26,829 nucleotides of DNA from an uncultured Ruminococcus sp. (lineage in GTDB: Bacteria > Bacillota > Clostridia > Oscillospirales > Ruminococcaceae): NCBI GenBank assembly GCA_937907215.1, contig CALESG010000051.1, forward strand, positions 1 to 26,829. The letters are read 5' to 3'. Numbering within the stretch: position 1 is the first letter of the stretch; every line of letters begins with the position of its first letter. Both the position numbers and the translations under genes were made by a program. The notes below the pieces were generated by a model. The model was not told where the DNA came from, did not search any database, and saw only the letters and a list, made by a program, of their open reading frames with translations. Shown here one piece after another: positions 16,199 to 22,874 of the stretch.

Positions 16199-17530
16199 AT
16201 GGCGATCAGAGTAGGACTTGTATCCCTTGGCTGCTCAAAGAACCTTGTAGATTCAGAGCGTATGCTTTATAAGCTGAAATCACATGGCTATAAACTTGTA
16301 GTTGAACCAGGTGAGGCTGATGTTGCAGTAGTAAATACCTGCGGTTTTATTCAATCCGCAAAAGAAGAAGCGATTGAAACCATTATGGAACTGGCTGCAC
16401 TAAAAGCAGATGGTACACTTAAAAAAATTATTCTTACAGGCTGTTTAACTGAACGTTATAAAGAAGAGGCTGCCGACCTTATAAAAGAAGCTGATGCCGT
16501 TGTCGGAATAACTGACCAAAGAGATATAGTCGATATTCTGGATAAAGTTTTGAAAGGTGAAAGGTATGTAAACTTCGCTCCAAAAATGGAAGCTCCTCTT
16601 ACAGGCAAAAGAATTATATCTACACTGCCTTTCTTTGCATATTTGAAAATAGCAGAGGGATGCAGCAACTGCTGTTCTTATTGTGCTATTCCAAAAATAA
16701 GAGGCGGTTTCAGAAGCGTTCCAATGGAAGATATTCTTAAAGAAGCAAACTGGATGGCTGAAAACGGAGTTACAGAAATCATTGTTATCGCTCAGGATAC
16801 AACACGTTACGGCTGTGATCTGTATGGTGAAAGCCGTCTGCCGGAACTTCTTAAAAAGCTTTGTGCAATTGAGAAAATTCACTGGGTAAGAGTGCTTTAC
16901 TGTTATCCGGAGAGAATAACAGATGAGCTTATTGATGTTATGGCAAATGAGGAAAAAATGGTACATTATCTTGATATACCGATCCAGCACTGTGATGATG
17001 AAATACTTAAAAATATGAATCGTCAAAGCACTGAAGCAGAATTGCGTGAACTTATGGCAAAACTTCGCAGCCGTATTCCGGATATAACCATAAGAACAAC
17101 TCTCATAACAGGTTTCCCTGGTGAAACAAAACAGCAGTTTAACAAATTAGGCGATTTTGTTCAGGATATGCAATTCGACCGTCTTGGTTGTTTCCCATAT
17201 TCAGAAGAAGAAGGCACAAAGGCTGCACTTATGGAAAATCAAGTTGATGAAGAGGTTCGCAGTCACAGAGCAGAGATAATCATGCAGCAGCAGGCAGATG
17301 TAAGTTACGCTAAAAATGAAGCAAAAATCGGCAGCAGACTTGAAGCTGTTATTGAAGGATATGACAAGTATGCAGGCTGTTATTTTGGACGTACCAAAGC
17401 GGACGCTCCTGACATTGACGGCAAAATATTCATAAAAAGCCAGAATCGCCTAAAACTCGGACAGTATATCACTGTAGAAGTTTTTGATACAATGGACTAT
17501 GATCTGCTTGCAGAGGAGGTAGACGCATGA
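16199..17530 (+). CDS. rimO: Ribosomal protein S12 methylthiotransferase RimO
   Basis: Radical-SAM enzyme that adds a methylthio group to the conserved aspartate of ribosomal protein S12. The 443 residues show the N-terminal UPF0004 domain with three cluster cysteines (Cys12 in GCSKNLVDSE, Cys48 in NTCGF, Cys82 in TGCLTE). The radical-SAM CX3CX2C is Cys155-Cys159-Cys162 in EGCSNCCSYCAIPKIRG, and a TRAM domain lies at the C-terminus. GCSKNLVDSE is typical of RimO as opposed to the tRNA enzyme MiaB. AAGGAG precedes the ATG. It overlaps pgsA by 4 nt (ATGA). Confidence 0.95.
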   Translation: MAIRVGLVSLGCSKNLVDSERMLYKLKSHGYKLVVEPGEADVAVVNTCGFIQSAKEEAIETIMELAALKADGTLKKIILTGCLTERYKEEAADLIKEADAVVGITDQRDIVDILDKVLKGERYVNFAPKMEAPLTGKRIISTLPFFAYLKIAEGCSNCCSYCAIPKIRGGFRSVPMEDILKEANWMAENGVTEIIVIAQDTTRYGCDLYGESRLPELLKKLCAIEKIHWVRVLYCYPERITDELIDVMANEEKMVHYLDIPIQHCDDEILKNMNRQSTEAELRELMAKLRSRIPDITIRTTLITGFPGETKQQFNKLGDFVQDMQFDRLGCFPYSEEEGTKAALMENQVDEEVRSHRAEIIMQQQADVSYAKNEAKIGSRLEAVIEGYDKYAGCYFGRTKADAPDIDGKIFIKSQNRLKLGQYITVEVFDTMDYDLLAEEVDA

Positions 17531-18111
17531 ATCTTCCAAACAAGCTGACAGTACTCAGAGTAGTGCTTGTACCTGTATTTTTAATATTTATATATTTAGA
17601 TTCAATGCCGTTTAACTATCTAATAGCAGCAATAATATTCATAGCAGCCTCTATAACAGATTGGCTGGACGGTAAAATAGCAAGATCAAGAAATCTTATA
17701 ACAACTTTTGGAAAATTCCTTGATCCTCTTGCTGATAAAATACTTGTAATATCAGCTCTGGCAGTATTCGTTGACAATCCTGTAATAGACATGAGTGCAG
17801 TACCGCTTATAATAATTATAACAAGAGAATTTTTAGTTTCAGGAATGCGTCTTCTTGCAATGGAAGACGGTGTAGTAATAGCCGCTGGTATATGGGGAAA
17901 ATTAAAGACAGCATTTACTATGGTAACAGTAGTTGTAATTCTTGCATATTTAGTTACATTCTGTGATTTCTCAATCAACGCAGCTGATATTCAATCATTT
18001 ATAAGAACATGGGTTCTGGAAGGTCTTATTTGGATCTCAACAGTACTGACTATTATATCAGGTGCTGTATATCTGAAAAACGGCTGGAAATATATAGCTA
18101 AAACAAAATAA
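17527..18111 (+). CDS. pgsA: CDP-diacylglycerol-glycerol-3-phosphate 3-phosphatidyltransferase
   Basis: Makes phosphatidylglycerophosphate, the first committed step to phosphatidylglycerol, in the membrane. The 194-residue protein starts NLPNKLTVLRVVLVPVF, carries the full CDP-alcohol phosphotransferase signature DG-x2-AR-x8-G-x3-D-x3-D in the region DWLDGKIAR through LDPLADK, and has several membrane helices. The start overlaps the rimO stop by 4 nt; the rimO-pgsA order is common in Firmicutes. It ends at a strong bidirectional terminator. Confidence 0.94.
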   Translation: MNLPNKLTVLRVVLVPVFLIFIYLDSMPFNYLIAAIIFIAASITDWLDGKIARSRNLITTFGKFLDPLADKILVISALAVFVDNPVIDMSAVPLIIIITREFLVSGMRLLAMEDGVVIAAGIWGKLKTAFTMVTVVVILAYLVTFCDFSINAADIQSFIRTWVLEGLIWISTVLTIISGAVYLKNGWKYIAKTK

Positions 18112-18114
18112 TAA

Positions 18115-18171
18115 AAAGCTCCGGGCTTAGCAGATTATTACAATACTGTTAAGCCCAGAGCTTTGTTTTTT
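18115..18171. terminator. Bidirectional terminator between pgsA and the PG-binding cluster
   Basis: Stem aaagctc..gggcttagcag (18115-18133) pairs with ctgttaagccc.gagcttt (18146-18164), with a 12-nt loop and small internal mismatches. TTTTTT follows on the plus strand and the left flank is A-rich, so it can stop convergent transcription from both sides. Confidence 0.9.
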
Positions 18172-18174
18172 AGT

Positions 18175-18681
18175 TTATGCCCCATGCTGTGTTGTAAGCA
18201 CAAGCAAATTCCATGTATCTCTGTCAACCTTGCCGGTAGGGGACTGACCGCTTCTTTTCTGAAATTCCTTTACAGCATTTTCTGTAAAAGAGTCATATTT
18301 TCCGGTTATTTCCAAGCTGTCAAAATTTCCAAAGCTTATACTTAGCAAATGAAGCATAATTTGTATAATATATACCGCAAACCCTTCATCGTTCAGACCT
18401 ATATTTATTGTATTTTGTGGAAATGCATTTAGAGAATATGCTTGCTTGCCTATTTTCTCATAATACTCATTCCTTAATTTCTCCCATGTAGCGGCATTTA
18501 CCTCACCTGTAGACCTAAGTCCCATGATCTGCTGGAATGCTCTGACCGCAAGTGCTGTTTCTTTTCCATATACACCATTAGGAACTACAGTATGCATTCT
18601 TTCATCAAAAAGTGATAAACCATAAAGCATTTTTTGTATCTCTCTTATATGCTCCCTTTGCTGACGCTGATTATATGCCAT
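18175..18681 (-). CDS. Small protein of two peptidoglycan-binding domains
   Basis: 168 residues consisting almost wholly of two PG_binding_1-type modules. The first is about 8-70 (IREIQKMLYGL, NGVYGKETALAVRAFQQIMGL, STGEVNAATWEKL) and the second about 90-162 (GFAVYIIQIMLHLL, ITGKYDSFTENAVKEFQKRSG, PTGKVDRDTWNLL). There is no signal peptide, membrane helix or catalytic domain, so it should be made in the cytoplasm of the producing cell. GGAG precedes the ATG. It follows a larger SpoIID-like/PG-binding gene by 44 bp on the same strand and is the last gene of the cluster. A spore-envelope role is an inference from cluster context. Confidence 0.82.
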   Translation of the reverse strand: MAYNQRQQREHIREIQKMLYGLSLFDERMHTVVPNGVYGKETALAVRAFQQIMGLRSTGEVNAATWEKLRNEYYEKIGKQAYSLNAFPQNTINIGLNDEGFAVYIIQIMLHLLSISFGNFDSLEITGKYDSFTENAVKEFQKRSGQSPTGKVDRDTWNLLVLTTQHGA

Positions 18682-18706
18682 AATAATGACGCTCCATTCT
18701 GTATTA

Positions 18707-18734
18707 TATAATTATGATATTATAATTATGATAT
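18707..18734. repeat. 14-bp tandem duplication across a stop codon
   Basis: tataattatgatat occurs twice back to back (18707-18720 and 18721-18734). The right copy contains the stop codon of the upstream minus-strand gene, so the last codons and the start of the intergenic spacer are duplicated. The AT-rich unit also produces -10-like hexamers on the minus strand, with no matching -35. Confidence 0.8.
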
Positions 18735-20126
18735 AGTATATCCGGGCGATTGATATGGTCTTTTATCCATTCCAAAACGCAGATCAGAATATAATTCGCT
18801 TATTGCATCCCATACTATAGAATTTACTACTCCTGTTTCAGGCATGCCATATAATCTCTGAAAAGCAGTAACTGCTGACTTTGTAACAGGTCCAAAATAG
18901 CCTGTAGCCGACACATCATTGACCTCTGGATATGTTCCATGAATATAGCTGAGATACGTTTGAAGCAGCCTTACAGCCTCTCCGGAAGAGCCTTCTTTAA
19001 GAGCTGCTCCCGGAAAAAGAACAACATTGCCAATATCTGCATCAGGCTCCGGCTGACTCTCAAGTATTCCAAAATAAGCTTTATATAGATCCCTTGCTGT
19101 TGCACGATCAACGATTCCAGTTTGCGGCAGTCCAAATATTTGCTGAAAAGATTTTACAGATGCTTCCGTTTCTTTTCCAAAATATCCTGTAATATCAACC
19201 GGCTGAACAGCTTCATAATATGCACCTATTACTGCTAAGAAGTATTGCAGCTTACGTACTTCATCGCTTTGCATACCTATGCTCAATGTATCAGGAAACT
19301 GCTTTGCAGTTTCTTCTTCACGCAGACCCTCTGAATCAAGTTCGGAAAGTTTCTTTACACTTGTAAAAATATATGTTATCTTATTCCATGTGGCAGCATT
19401 TGCTACACCTGTAGGTTCTAAGTTAAAAATTTCCTGAAATGTACGCACAGCGTCTTCGGTGGCATAGTCATAAACTCCGCTTACATCAGCGATTTTAGGT
19501 ATAGCAGGATAATTTCTTGATATGCGGTTGAGTTGTACTTGCAGAGTACGTGCCTCATTGCCTACGTATCCAAGAGAAATCGGAAAACCGGGATAAGACG
19601 GTGTTCCGGTACGTATTGGTGCATCTTTTACAATATCTATATCATCGCCATAGTAATAAGTAAGTATCTCATAAGGTGTAAATCCCTCTTCTGCAAGTGC
19701 AACTGTACCCCATTGTGAAAGTCCTTCACATTTAGCAGTAGTACCATTGCAAAATGCAGTGAAAAGCGGTTCGATACTGCCCTGTCTGCGTACATAGTCA
19801 TTGAATATTTCATCTGTTATCTGAGATATATTTTCAAATATCTGTCTGCCCTTAATAAATTTCTGATCATACTGAGTATTATCTGTTATATCAAAATCAT
19901 ATCCACGTGAACGATACCATTCGGTATAATATCGATTAAGTGCAAAGCTTATAATAGCATATATATTTGCACGAATAGATGATTCCGGCCATGTTGGAAA
20001 GATCTCACTGGAAGCAACATTTTTTACATATTCAGGAAATGGAATTGTTACGTTTTCACCGTTATCATCAGGGCGACCAAGATGTACCGTGATATTTTCG
20101 GGTATATATGGCTCTCCTATAGGCAT
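18726..20126 (-). CDS. Leaderless SpoIID-like protein with three peptidoglycan-binding domains
   Basis: The 466-residue product combines a reduced SpoIID-like domain with three PG_binding_1 modules. In residues 10-165, YVKNVASSEIFPTWPESS matches the SpoIID segment with its catalytic Glu (here Glu41), and EGLSQWGTVALAEEGFTPYEILTYYYG matches the SpoIID C-terminal GMSQYG region. The stretch that normally separates these is collapsed to about 15 residues around AFCNGTTAKC. The modules lie at about 185-250, 283-348 and 378-446, each with YFG/YD..T..AVxxFQ and PxTGxV. No signal peptide is present. AAGGAGG stands 9 nt before the ATG. It follows the Pro-rich gene by 19 bp. From memory, similar proteins are widespread in clostridia but uncharacterised. 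Cortex or coat action is inference. Confidence 0.85.
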   Translation of the reverse strand: MPIGEPYIPENITVHLGRPDDNGENVTIPFPEYVKNVASSEIFPTWPESSIRANIYAIISFALNRYYTEWYRSRGYDFDITDNTQYDQKFIKGRQIFENISQITDEIFNDYVRRQGSIEPLFTAFCNGTTAKCEGLSQWGTVALAEEGFTPYEILTYYYGDDIDIVKDAPIRTGTPSYPGFPISLGYVGNEARTLQVQLNRISRNYPAIPKIADVSGVYDYATEDAVRTFQEIFNLEPTGVANAATWNKITYIFTSVKKLSELDSEGLREEETAKQFPDTLSIGMQSDEVRKLQYFLAVIGAYYEAVQPVDITGYFGKETEASVKSFQQIFGLPQTGIVDRATARDLYKAYFGILESQPEPDADIGNVVLFPGAALKEGSSGEAVRLLQTYLSYIHGTYPEVNDVSATGYFGPVTKSAVTAFQRLYGMPETGVVNSIVWDAISELYSDLRFGMDKRPYQSPGYTIS

Positions 20127-20145
20127 ATTATTTTTGCCTCCTTTT

Positions 20146-20865
20146 TTAAAATTTCGGCTCTGTATTTTGATTTATTATAGCAGGTTCATTACCGTCTGAC
20201 CCTACCGGAAGAGGTATAAGCTCAAAAGGCTGAATGGACGTAACCCCTGAAAATACAGGCACAGATGCACTCTCCATACGTGTATAACCCGGCAAAAATG
20301 CCCTTATTTGATAAGTACTGTAAGATTGAGAAGGATCGTTTCCTCTTGGCGGTGCAGGCAGTTTTATTTTTGGCGTATTGCCGCTTTGGTCAGTAACAAG
20401 TGAAGTTATAAGGTCAGTATCCATTCCATTATCTTTTAATATAAGTACAGATACACCTTCTAAAGGCAACGCATTTCCAGCCGTTCTGGCACTAACTTGT
20501 ATCCATCCGAATGATGTGTTATTATCATCCTTTACCGGCTTATTCTCAATAGGCTTATTCTCAACAGTTGTTTCTGAAACTATTTCCGGCGGAAGTTCAG
20601 GCAAAGACAATGGATTTGGCATAGGTTCGGATTCCGATGCCGGTTTGGGATCGGGAACCGGCTCGGGTTTTACTTCTTGTACCGGTTTTTCAACAGGCTC
20701 TGGAATATTCTCTGGAATAACAGGTGTTTCTGCCGGTTGGCTTACCGGTGCAGATATGGGTATTGATTTCGGCTCTGGTTTTTGTTTTGGTTCATGTTTG
20801 AAATTGGAGCGTTTATAAAGCTCCATCATTTCCTTTAAGTAATCATCAGGGGTTTTAGCAGACAT
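20146..20865 (-). CDS. Proline-rich protein with C-terminal Ig-like domain
   Basis: Function unknown. From the ATG at 20865 the product has 239 residues. This start is chosen over a GTG nine bases upstream because GGAGG is correctly spaced and the GTG lies inside it. It has a short amphipathic N-terminus (TPDDYLKEMMELYKRS), then a Pro/Glu/Lys-rich linker with many PEP/KPxPxP steps to about residue 115. A beta-rich domain follows (FGWIQVSARTAGNALPLEGVSVLIL to YQIRAFLPGY), resembling carboxypeptidase-regulatory/SpaA-like Ig folds. No signal peptide or sorting motif is seen. As first gene of the cluster it may be a spacer or scaffold that holds PG-binding partners in the same structure. Confidence 0.75.
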   Translation of the reverse strand: MSAKTPDDYLKEMMELYKRSNFKHEPKQKPEPKSIPISAPVSQPAETPVIPENIPEPVEKPVQEVKPEPVPDPKPASESEPMPNPLSLPELPPEIVSETTVENKPIENKPVKDDNNTSFGWIQVSARTAGNALPLEGVSVLILKDNGMDTDLITSLVTDQSGNTPKIKLPAPPRGNDPSQSYSTYQIRAFLPGYTRMESASVPVFSGVTSIQPFELIPLPVGSDGNEPAIINQNTEPKF

Positions 20866-20925
20866 ATAAAGCACCTCCGCTTAGATGTTTTTTGATATTT
20901 ATATGCTGCTTTTAAATAATTCATG

Positions 20926-20969
20926 CAAAAAAACAGTGCCGCACAATTTTTTTAAATCGGCAGCACGGT
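20926..20969 (-). terminator. Terminator downstream of the DUF378 gene
   Basis: On the minus strand GTGCTGC (20966-20960) pairs with GCGGCAC (20942-20936) through one G-U pair, extended inward by CGATTT/AAATTG with a bulge. TGTTTTTTT follows. It separates the DUF378 gene from the Pro-rich gene, so the three-gene cluster needs its own promoter between about 20866 and 20925. I could not identify that promoter. Confidence 0.75.
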
Positions 20970-20983
20970 TTTTAATGTTTACT

Positions 20984-21193
20984 TTACCTGTTTGTTTCTC
21001 TAACTGCTTCACGTCTAAATAGAAGCGAAATGCACCAAACGGCACATATGGCGACAATAATATAAATCGAACGGCTAAGCAAAGAATCAGCTCCGCCAAA
21101 AATCCATGAAACTAAATCAAACTGGAATATGCCTATCAGACCCCAGTTCAAGCCGCCTATAATCAACAAAATCAATGCAAGTTTATCCCACAT
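20984..21193 (-). CDS. DUF378 small membrane protein
   Basis: 69-residue membrane protein with two hydrophobic helices. ALILLIIGGLNWGLIGIFQFDLV is the family signature (G-G-x-N-W-G), and SIYIIVAICAVWCISLLF is the second helix. Biochemical function is unknown; B. subtilis YuzA belongs to this family. The ATG at 21193 has GAGGTG six nucleotides upstream. A GTG at 21202 lies in that site and is rejected. It is followed by its own terminator, so it is probably monocistronic. Confidence 0.85.
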   Translation of the reverse strand: MWDKLALILLIIGGLNWGLIGIFQFDLVSWIFGGADSLLSRSIYIIVAICAVWCISLLFRREAVRETNR

Positions 21194-21384
21194 AAAATTC
21201 ACCTCTTTTTTGAATTTTTTTGAATAAAGGTCTTCACCTGCACTCCTATTATGGTTGAATTCAATGACGTATATTCAACAAAAATCATGGAAATACCTTG
21301 AAAATATGAGCTTTTTTCAATGTTTGAAAAACTATGCAGAATAGACAAAACAGGCGGCTTTATGGAACTTTTTTCTAAAATCAC

Positions 21385-21413
21385 TTGACTATAACCTTAA
21401 AATCGTGTATAAT
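21385..21413 (+). promoter_or_regulatory. Sigma-A promoter with no gene behind it
   Basis: TTGACT (21385-21390), a 17-nt spacer and TATAAT (21408-21413) give a near-consensus promoter. No open frame of note follows before a terminator at 21508-21538, so it would drive a short non-coding transcript starting near 21420. Confidence 0.85.
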
Positions 21414-21419
21414 AAGTGT

Positions 21420-21538
21420 AGTGAGAGTAATCCATATTTATTTTGAATTATTATCACTCGTTTTGTTGTCTCCTTTCTTTTGTTCTATTTTTTATACTTC
21501 TTTTTTAACCGGAGTTTTTTACTCCGGTGTTTTTTTTT
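21420..21538 (+). ncRNA. Candidate small RNA, about 115 nt
   Basis: The transcript is bounded by a strong promoter and a strong terminator. It is not simply the ymdB leader, because ymdB has a separate promoter beyond the terminator. The 5' part can form a weak stem (agtga/tcact plus taat/atta around a bulge, 21420-21458). The middle is a long pyrimidine-rich single strand including ctcctttct (21470-21478). That matches the well-known bacterial 16S rRNA 3' tail (CCUCCUUUCU) over nine bases, so it could pair with Shine-Dalgarno sites as C/U-rich Firmicute sRNAs do. No known RNA family is recognised. Confidence 0.55.
21508..21538 (+). terminator. Rho-independent terminator of the candidate small RNA
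   Basis: accggagt (21508-21515) and actccggt (21521-21528) pair perfectly with a five-T loop, followed by nine Ts after one g. It lies upstream of the ymdB promoter. Confidence 0.92.
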
Positions 21539-21557
21539 ACTTTTACAAAAGCAACTC

Positions 21558-21587
21558 TTGACACTGTACTGCATATTCTGCTATACT
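21558..21587 (+). promoter_or_regulatory. Sigma-A promoter for ymdB
   Basis: TTGACA (21558-21563), an 18-nt spacer and TATACT (21582-21587). The start would be near 21594, 34 nt before the ATG, with AAAGGAGA in between. Confidence 0.85.
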
Positions 21588-21627
21588 AAAGGTAAGAATA
21601 AAGATAACAAAAGGAGAACTAAACATT

Positions 21628-22392
21628 ATGAAATTGCTTTTTATAGGAGATGTTGTAGGCAATGCCGGCTGCCAATTTGTACAGAACAATCTGCATAGAT
21701 TAAAAAAAGAATATGAGATAGATATAACTGTCATAAACGGAGAAAATTCTGCTCAAGGCAATGGCATAACTAAATATTCATCACAGCAGCTATTTAATGC
21801 CGGTGCTGATGTAATAACTACAGGAAATCACTGCTTCAAACGCCGTGAAGCTTTGGCAATATATGAAAATGAATCTATAATTCGTCCTGCAAACTATCCT
21901 GAGGGCTGCACCGGTCGTGGTGTGTGCCGCTTAGATTATGGCAGAGTACAGGTCGCTATAATAAATTTGTCAGGAACTACCTACCTTGATCCGCTTGATA
22001 ATCCATTTACATGTATTGAAAATATATTGAAAGATATTGATACACCAAATATTTTTGTGGATTTCCACGCCGAAGCTACTGCCGAAAAAAAGGCAATGGG
22101 TCACTTCCTTACCGGAAAGGTAACCGCTGTTATGGGTACTCATACTCATGTACAAACATCAGATGAAATTATTTTAGGCGGACATACAGGATATATAACT
22201 GATGCCGGTATGACAGGCCCTGAACTTTCAATCCTTGGCATTGAAATAGAACCTGCCCTTAACAGATTTCGTTTCAGGTTTCCATCTCGTTTTGCAGAGG
22301 CACAATCTGAATGTTTTCTTAATGGTGTTGTTGTTACTTTTAATGAAAAGAATGGCAAATGCACAAAAATAGAGCGAATTATTATTAGATAA
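21628..22392 (+). CDS. ymdB: YmdB-family metallophosphodiesterase
   Basis: Family enzymes hydrolyse 2',3'-cyclic nucleotides; in B. subtilis YmdB influences biofilm and motility decisions. The 254-residue protein carries the binuclear-metal ligands of the family: Asp8 in IGDVVG, Glu39-Asn40 in NGEN, Asn67-His68 in TTGNH, His148 in VDFHAEAT, and His172/His174 in GTHTHVQT. The segment after GNH reads CFKRREA where many homologues have a Trp-Asp pair, a mild divergence near the active site. AAGGAG precedes the ATG. The next gene is spoVS, the conserved partner order in Firmicutes. No rny (RNase Y) gene precedes it here. Confidence 0.93.
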   Translation: MKLLFIGDVVGNAGCQFVQNNLHRLKKEYEIDITVINGENSAQGNGITKYSSQQLFNAGADVITTGNHCFKRREALAIYENESIIRPANYPEGCTGRGVCRLDYGRVQVAIINLSGTTYLDPLDNPFTCIENILKDIDTPNIFVDFHAEATAEKKAMGHFLTGKVTAVMGTHTHVQTSDEIILGGHTGYITDAGMTGPELSILGIEIEPALNRFRFRFPSRFAEAQSECFLNGVVVTFNEKNGKCTKIERIIIR

Positions 22393-22415
22393 TGCACAAA
22401 ATTGTTTCAAAAGAC

Positions 22416-22444
22416 TTGCAATTATATTCAAATTGTTGTATAAT
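22416..22444 (+). promoter_or_regulatory. Sigma-A-like promoter for spoVS
   Basis: TTGCAA (22416-22421), a 17-nt spacer and TATAAT (22439-22444), about 74 nt before the spoVS ATG. No convincing sigma-H pair was found, although spoVS is sigma-H controlled in B. subtilis. Confidence 0.75.
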
Positions 22445-22517
22445 ATAAATTACAAGGAATGCTTTTCTATTGGTCATATTACAAAATGAATTACAATTTT
22501 TATGAGGAGGTTATAAC

Positions 22518-22778
22518 ATGGAAGTTCTTAAGGTATCATCACATTCATCACCTAATTCCGTAGCTGGTGCTATTGCGGCTGTAATCCGTGAGAAGAAGGT
22601 CGTAGAAGTACAGGCTGTCGGTGCTGGTGCTGCAAATCAAGCTGTAAAAGCTATAGCTATCGCACGTGGCTACCTTGCACCTATTGGCGTAGATCTGGTC
22701 TGCATTCCTGCATTTGCTAATATTCAGATCGACGGCGAAGAGCGTACAGCCATAAAGCTTATCTGTGAAGAGCGATAA
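22518..22778 (+). CDS. spoVS: Stage V sporulation protein S
   Basis: Small Alba-like protein affecting sporulation, septation and coat assembly. The 86 residues match the family length and its conserved blocks MEVLKVSSHSSPNSVAGAIA, VEVQAVGAGAANQAVKAIAIARGYLAP and IDGEERTAIKLICEER, with no deviation seen. GAGGAGG stands about 10 nt before the ATG. It is followed by its own terminator. Codon choice is more regular than in its neighbours, which suggests good expression. The ymdB-spoVS order supports the call. Confidence 0.97.
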   Translation: MEVLKVSSHSSPNSVAGAIAAVIREKKVVEVQAVGAGAANQAVKAIAIARGYLAPIGVDLVCIPAFANIQIDGEERTAIKLICEER

Positions 22779-22793
22779 CAAATATTTATGCAG

Positions 22794-22821
22794 AAACGCT
22801 GCTGAAAGGCGGCGTTTTTTT
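22794..22821 (+). terminator. Terminator after spoVS
   Basis: aaacgctgc (22794-22802) pairs with gcggcgttt (22809-22817), including one G-U pair, around a six-base loop. A run of seven Ts begins within the second arm. Confidence 0.88.
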
Positions 22822-22874
22822 GTATGTTTTTTACACATCACTTTAAAACCGTAAATTGAAAGGAGAACAAATTT

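Noticed and set aside
20934..20968. Resemblance of the DUF378 terminator (ggcagcac, cagtgccgcacaa) to the ends of foldback element A
   Set aside because: The shared stretches are short and in a different arrangement; chance similarity in a GC-rich hairpin is the simpler explanation.
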